A stretch of 64,000 nucleotides of DNA from Candidatus Helarchaeota archaeon. GTDB lineage: Archaea; Asgardarchaeota; Lokiarchaeia; Helarchaeales; HEL-GB-A. The stretch spans positions 44,740 to 108,739 of the forward strand of contig JAEOSY010000322.1 of NCBI GenBank assembly GCA_016840125.1. Reading direction: 5' to 3'. Each line of letters begins with the position of its first letter. Position 1 is the stretch's first letter. A model generated the notes under the pieces. It saw nothing but the letters and a program-made list of their open reading frames with translations. It searched no databases and was not told the origin of the DNA. Below, piece after piece: positions 61,348 to 64,000 of this stretch. A program made the translations under genes and the position numbers.

Positions 61348-63855
61348 TTGATGATGAGTAAAGGAAAATTTAAACTGCCGAAACGTTATAAATTCAGTGA
61401 AATTGAGCAGAAGTGGATAAAGTATTGGTTAGAGGAAAAAATCTATAAATTTGACATTGACGTCTCGAATAAAGAGGTCTATTCCATAGACACCCCTCCA
61501 CCTTTCACTTCTGGTACGTTACACATGGGACATGTCTTAAATCATACCTGGATCGACCTTGCCGCACGATTCAAACGGATGAGTGGTTACAATGTTTACT
61601 TTCCTCAGGGATATGACTGCCATGGATTGCCAACGGAGTTGAAAGTCGAAAAGGAATTTAAAATTTCAAAGGATGATCCTGAAGAGTTCCTGAAACGTTG
61701 TATAGAATGGACCAATGAAGCAATTTCAACGATGACTCAACAATTTAATAAGATTGGGTACTCGACGGATTGGGAATATACGTATAAGACAATGGATAAA
61801 CGATATCTTAAGACGGTTCAGAAATCGCTGTTATTTTTCTTCGAAAGGGGATGGTTATTTTTGGATGATCATCCGATTCATTGGTGTACCCAATGTCGTA
61901 CTGCGCTAGCAAAGCAAGAAGTTGGATATATAGACAAGAAAGGGAAGTTTTGGTATATTAAACTTCCAATATCTGATGGTTCAGGGTATGCAACCATCGC
62001 TACAACCCGTCCTGAACTCATGTCATCTTGTGTTGCAGTATTAGTCCATCCAGATGATAAGAGATATTATAATTTGTCTCAAAAAAAGGTTAAACTTCCA
62101 ATTTTTGACCGGGAAGTCCCCATATACCAAGATCCAGAGGTAGATATAGAATTTGGAACGGGGATTGTGTATGTTTGTACTTTCGGTGATGAAACGGACA
62201 TATCCTGGCAAAAGAGCTACGATCTCCCCATAATTATTTCCATCGACGAGAGGGGAAACATGACGGAGGAAGCGGGTAAATATAAAGGGATGACTGTAGA
62301 TGAAGCTCGTAAATCAATAGTCAAGGATTTAGAGGACCTCAAGCTCCTTGAGAAGGAAGAAAATTTCGAGCATAGAGTAATCGTCCATACCGAAAGAAGT
62401 TCGTGTTTAAATCCAATTGAGTACCTTCCAATTAAACAATGGTTCATTTCTATTAGACCTTTTAAAGAGGATATTAGAGAAGCCGCTCATAAGATGAACT
62501 GGTTTCCTCAGACTATGATCAAACGGTTGGAAGATTGGATTGATGCCTTGGAGTGGGATTGGGTTATCAGTCGACAACGTGTTTTTGGCACGCCGATTCC
62601 TTTTTACACCTGCGAGAAATGTAGTCATGTTATTCCTGCGAAGGATGAAGATTTACCGGTGGATCCAAGACGAGATGCTCCTCCAATCACTCAATGTCCT
62701 GAATGTAGTGGCAAGATTTTAGGAACATCTGACGTGTGTGACTGCTGGATTGATTCGAGCATTACTCCGTTAGTCATTTCGAAGTGGTCTGAAAATGAAC
62801 AGTTCTTCAAAAAAACATACCCAAGTACTATGAGACCACAGGGTTACGAAATTATACGCACTTGGGCGTTCTATACGATTTTTCGGTGTTTAAAATTAAC
62901 AGACAGTCCATGCTTTCAAGATTTAATGATAAATGGGATGGTTGCGGGTACTGATGGGCGAAAAATGAGTAAAAGTTATGGGAATGTAGTTGCACCCGAA
63001 GAACCGCTTGAAGAATATGGGGCAGATGCACTGCGCCAATGGGCAGCTCTAGGCACTCTGGGTGATGATTACCCATTTAATTATAAAGAAATTAAATACA
63101 ACCTCCGCTTCTTAACCAAACTATGGAATGCTTGCAGATTCTCTTCTGCACACCTTAAGGATTTTGAAATTTCGCAGATAGACGAAGCAAAAATAGAACT
63201 GAGCTCGATTGATGAGTGGATATTAAATAAATTAAGTATGGTAATCGATAGCATAACTGAAGCGTTTGATAACTATAACTTCCATAATGGATTGATGGAG
63301 TTCAGACAATTCTTCTGGCATGATTTCTGTGACGATTATCTTGAGGCAGTTAAATATAAGCTCTATTCAAAGGAAGAGGAAAGTACGCAGAAGATTTCGG
63401 GACAGTATACTATTTATCGTGTGATCCTAGATTCGCTCAAGTTATTTGCACCAATCGCACCATATATTACAGAAGAAATTTACCATGCACTCTATAGGAA
63501 AGCCGAAAATATTCCGAGTATTCACCTCTGTTCCTGGCCGAAACCAAGAACTGCAATCAAAGAGCAAATTTCACAAATTGGGGCTTCAATTATTCACATC
63601 ATCAGTGAATTTCGTCGTGAAAAATCCTCACAGGGCATTCCGTTGAACACACCAATCAAGAGGGCAATAATTAAGTACTCCAATCAGTTAGAGGGATCAG
63701 ATCAAATCCAAAGTGATCTTGCTGGGACCCTAAAAATCAATGAACTTGTGCTGACAGATAAGGATCCAGCCGAGAAGTTAAAATATCACTTTGAAATCCC
63801 AGATCTACAACTTGAAGTCCATTGGGAACTAGAAGAAGAAAGTGTGGGCCAGTAG
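61348..63855 (+). CDS. valS: Valyl-tRNA synthetase
   Basis: This class I aminoacyl-tRNA synthetase charges tRNA-Val. The HIGH-type motif is TLHMGHVLN near residue 58 and the KMSKS motif is GRKMSKSYGNV near 538. ValRS-type sequence RPQGYEIIRTWAFYTIFRCL and a CP1 editing domain (FWYIKLPISDGSGYATIATTRPE, then VEDIEFGTGIVYVCTFGDET-like) are present. A zinc knuckle CEKCSHV and CPECSG, as in archaeal ValRS, is seen near 431-455. It has 835 aa, slightly short for the family. The two tandem ATG codons at 61348/61351 are both usable. The TAG stop at 63853-63855 lies inside the tRNA-Ala gene. Confidence 0.95.
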   Translation: MMMSKGKFKLPKRYKFSEIEQKWIKYWLEEKIYKFDIDVSNKEVYSIDTPPPFTSGTLHMGHVLNHTWIDLAARFKRMSGYNVYFPQGYDCHGLPTELKVEKEFKISKDDPEEFLKRCIEWTNEAISTMTQQFNKIGYSTDWEYTYKTMDKRYLKTVQKSLLFFFERGWLFLDDHPIHWCTQCRTALAKQEVGYIDKKGKFWYIKLPISDGSGYATIATTRPELMSSCVAVLVHPDDKRYYNLSQKKVKLPIFDREVPIYQDPEVDIEFGTGIVYVCTFGDETDISWQKSYDLPIIISIDERGNMTEEAGKYKGMTVDEARKSIVKDLEDLKLLEKEENFEHRVIVHTERSSCLNPIEYLPIKQWFISIRPFKEDIREAAHKMNWFPQTMIKRLEDWIDALEWDWVISRQRVFGTPIPFYTCEKCSHVIPAKDEDLPVDPRRDAPPITQCPECSGKILGTSDVCDCWIDSSITPLVISKWSENEQFFKKTYPSTMRPQGYEIIRTWAFYTIFRCLKLTDSPCFQDLMINGMVAGTDGRKMSKSYGNVVAPEEPLEEYGADALRQWAALGTLGDDYPFNYKEIKYNLRFLTKLWNACRFSSAHLKDFEISQIDEAKIELSSIDEWILNKLSMVIDSITEAFDNYNFHNGLMEFRQFFWHDFCDDYLEAVKYKLYSKEEESTQKISGQYTIYRVILDSLKLFAPIAPYITEEIYHALYRKAENIPSIHLCSWPKPRTAIKEQISQIGASIIHIISEFRREKSSQGIPLNTPIKRAIIKYSNQLEGSDQIQSDLAGTLKINELVLTDKDPAEKLKYHFEIPDLQLEVHWELEEESVGQ

Positions 63856-63918
63856 ATCAGCTGGTAGATCGCCACGTTCGCAACGTGGAGGCCGCGGGTC
63901 CAAGTCCCGCCTGGTCCA
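63846..63918 (+). tRNA. trnA: tRNA-Ala (anticodon CGC)
   Basis: A full cloverleaf can be drawn. The acceptor stem GGGCCAG pairs with CTGGTCC, including the G3-U70 wobble that marks alanine tRNAs. The D stem is GATC/GATC, the anticodon stem CCACG/CGTGG with loop TTCGCAA (anticodon CGC at 63879-63881), and the T stem GCGGG/CCCGC. The discriminator is A at 63918 and CCA is not encoded. The T loop reads TCCAAGT, with C where Psi55 is normal. The first ten bases overlap the end of valS. Confidence 0.93.
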
Positions 63919-63920
63919 CT

Positions 63921-63936
63921 ATTTATTTTTTCTCTT
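63921..63936 (+). terminator. T-rich terminator after tRNA-Ala
   Basis: The run ATTTATTTTTTCTCTT begins two bases after the tRNA discriminator base and is a typical archaeal T-tract terminator. Confidence 0.5.
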
Positions 63937-64000
63937 AAAGGGCAGAACCAAAAAATATCGGTAGATTACTAATCAAAGATTTTTTGGATATAATACCAAA

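Overview
The window looks like chromosomal DNA of an AT-rich Asgard archaeon, probably Lokiarchaeia-like. Four things support this: a cluster of Roadblock/LC7 and longin-like small-GTPase accessory proteins; very large N-glycosylation-rich surface proteins; archaeal information-processing genes (ValRS, a divergent EF-2) with C1 metabolism (an F420-dependent Mer-like protein, MetV/MetF, many Hdr/MvhD proteins); and an MvhD gene read through an in-frame TGA at the position of a conserved cysteine, as expected for a selenoprotein. The lineage is inferred from gene content; no rRNA or marker phylogeny is available here.

Layout. 1-200: end of an unidentified gene. 571-15884: two giant exported proteins (2979 aa and about 2105 aa). 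The second carries a one-base frameshift near 9830, a C-terminal membrane helix and a cytosolic helical tail. 15913-20124: a Mer-like protein with an N-terminal extension, an AbrB-PhoU regulator and a GC-rich orphan gene; all three begin with a short AbrB-like segment. 20125-20960: a gene-poor stretch with a duplicated hairpin-bearing repeat resembling an IS200/IS605 right end. 20961-26084: a giant HdrA-HdrA'-ferredoxin-MvhD fusion followed by metV and metF. 26137-29495 (minus strand): a membrane protein, KduI-like and UxaB, suggesting hexuronate use.

29891-44310 is the centrepiece: a nine-gene, one-strand Hdr supercluster. It holds three versions of the same HdrA-HdrA'-ferredoxin-MvhD module. 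One is a single gene, one is split before MvhD with that MvhD a selenoprotein, and one is split between the two HdrA halves. A coiled-coil protein, a winged-helix/ferredoxin protein, HdrC and HdrB complete the set. The likely product is a large flavin-based electron-bifurcating or confurcating heterodisulfide-reductase-type complex. The separate HdrA-MetVF locus probably links the same chemistry to methylene-tetrahydro(methano)pterin reduction.

44322-51600 holds a DUF362 protein with an unknown partner, membrane proteins, a UbiA/CyoE-type prenyltransferase and a zinc-ribbon regulator with a membrane-protein partner. 51818-58556 holds a subtilase with a C-terminal membrane anchor, a divergent EF-2 paralogue, a membrane protein, a URO-D-type protein and a circularly permuted GTPase. 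58561-60614 (minus strand) is the Roadblock/V4R/longin group. 61348-63918 is valS, whose stop codon lies inside the 5' end of tRNA-Ala(CGC).
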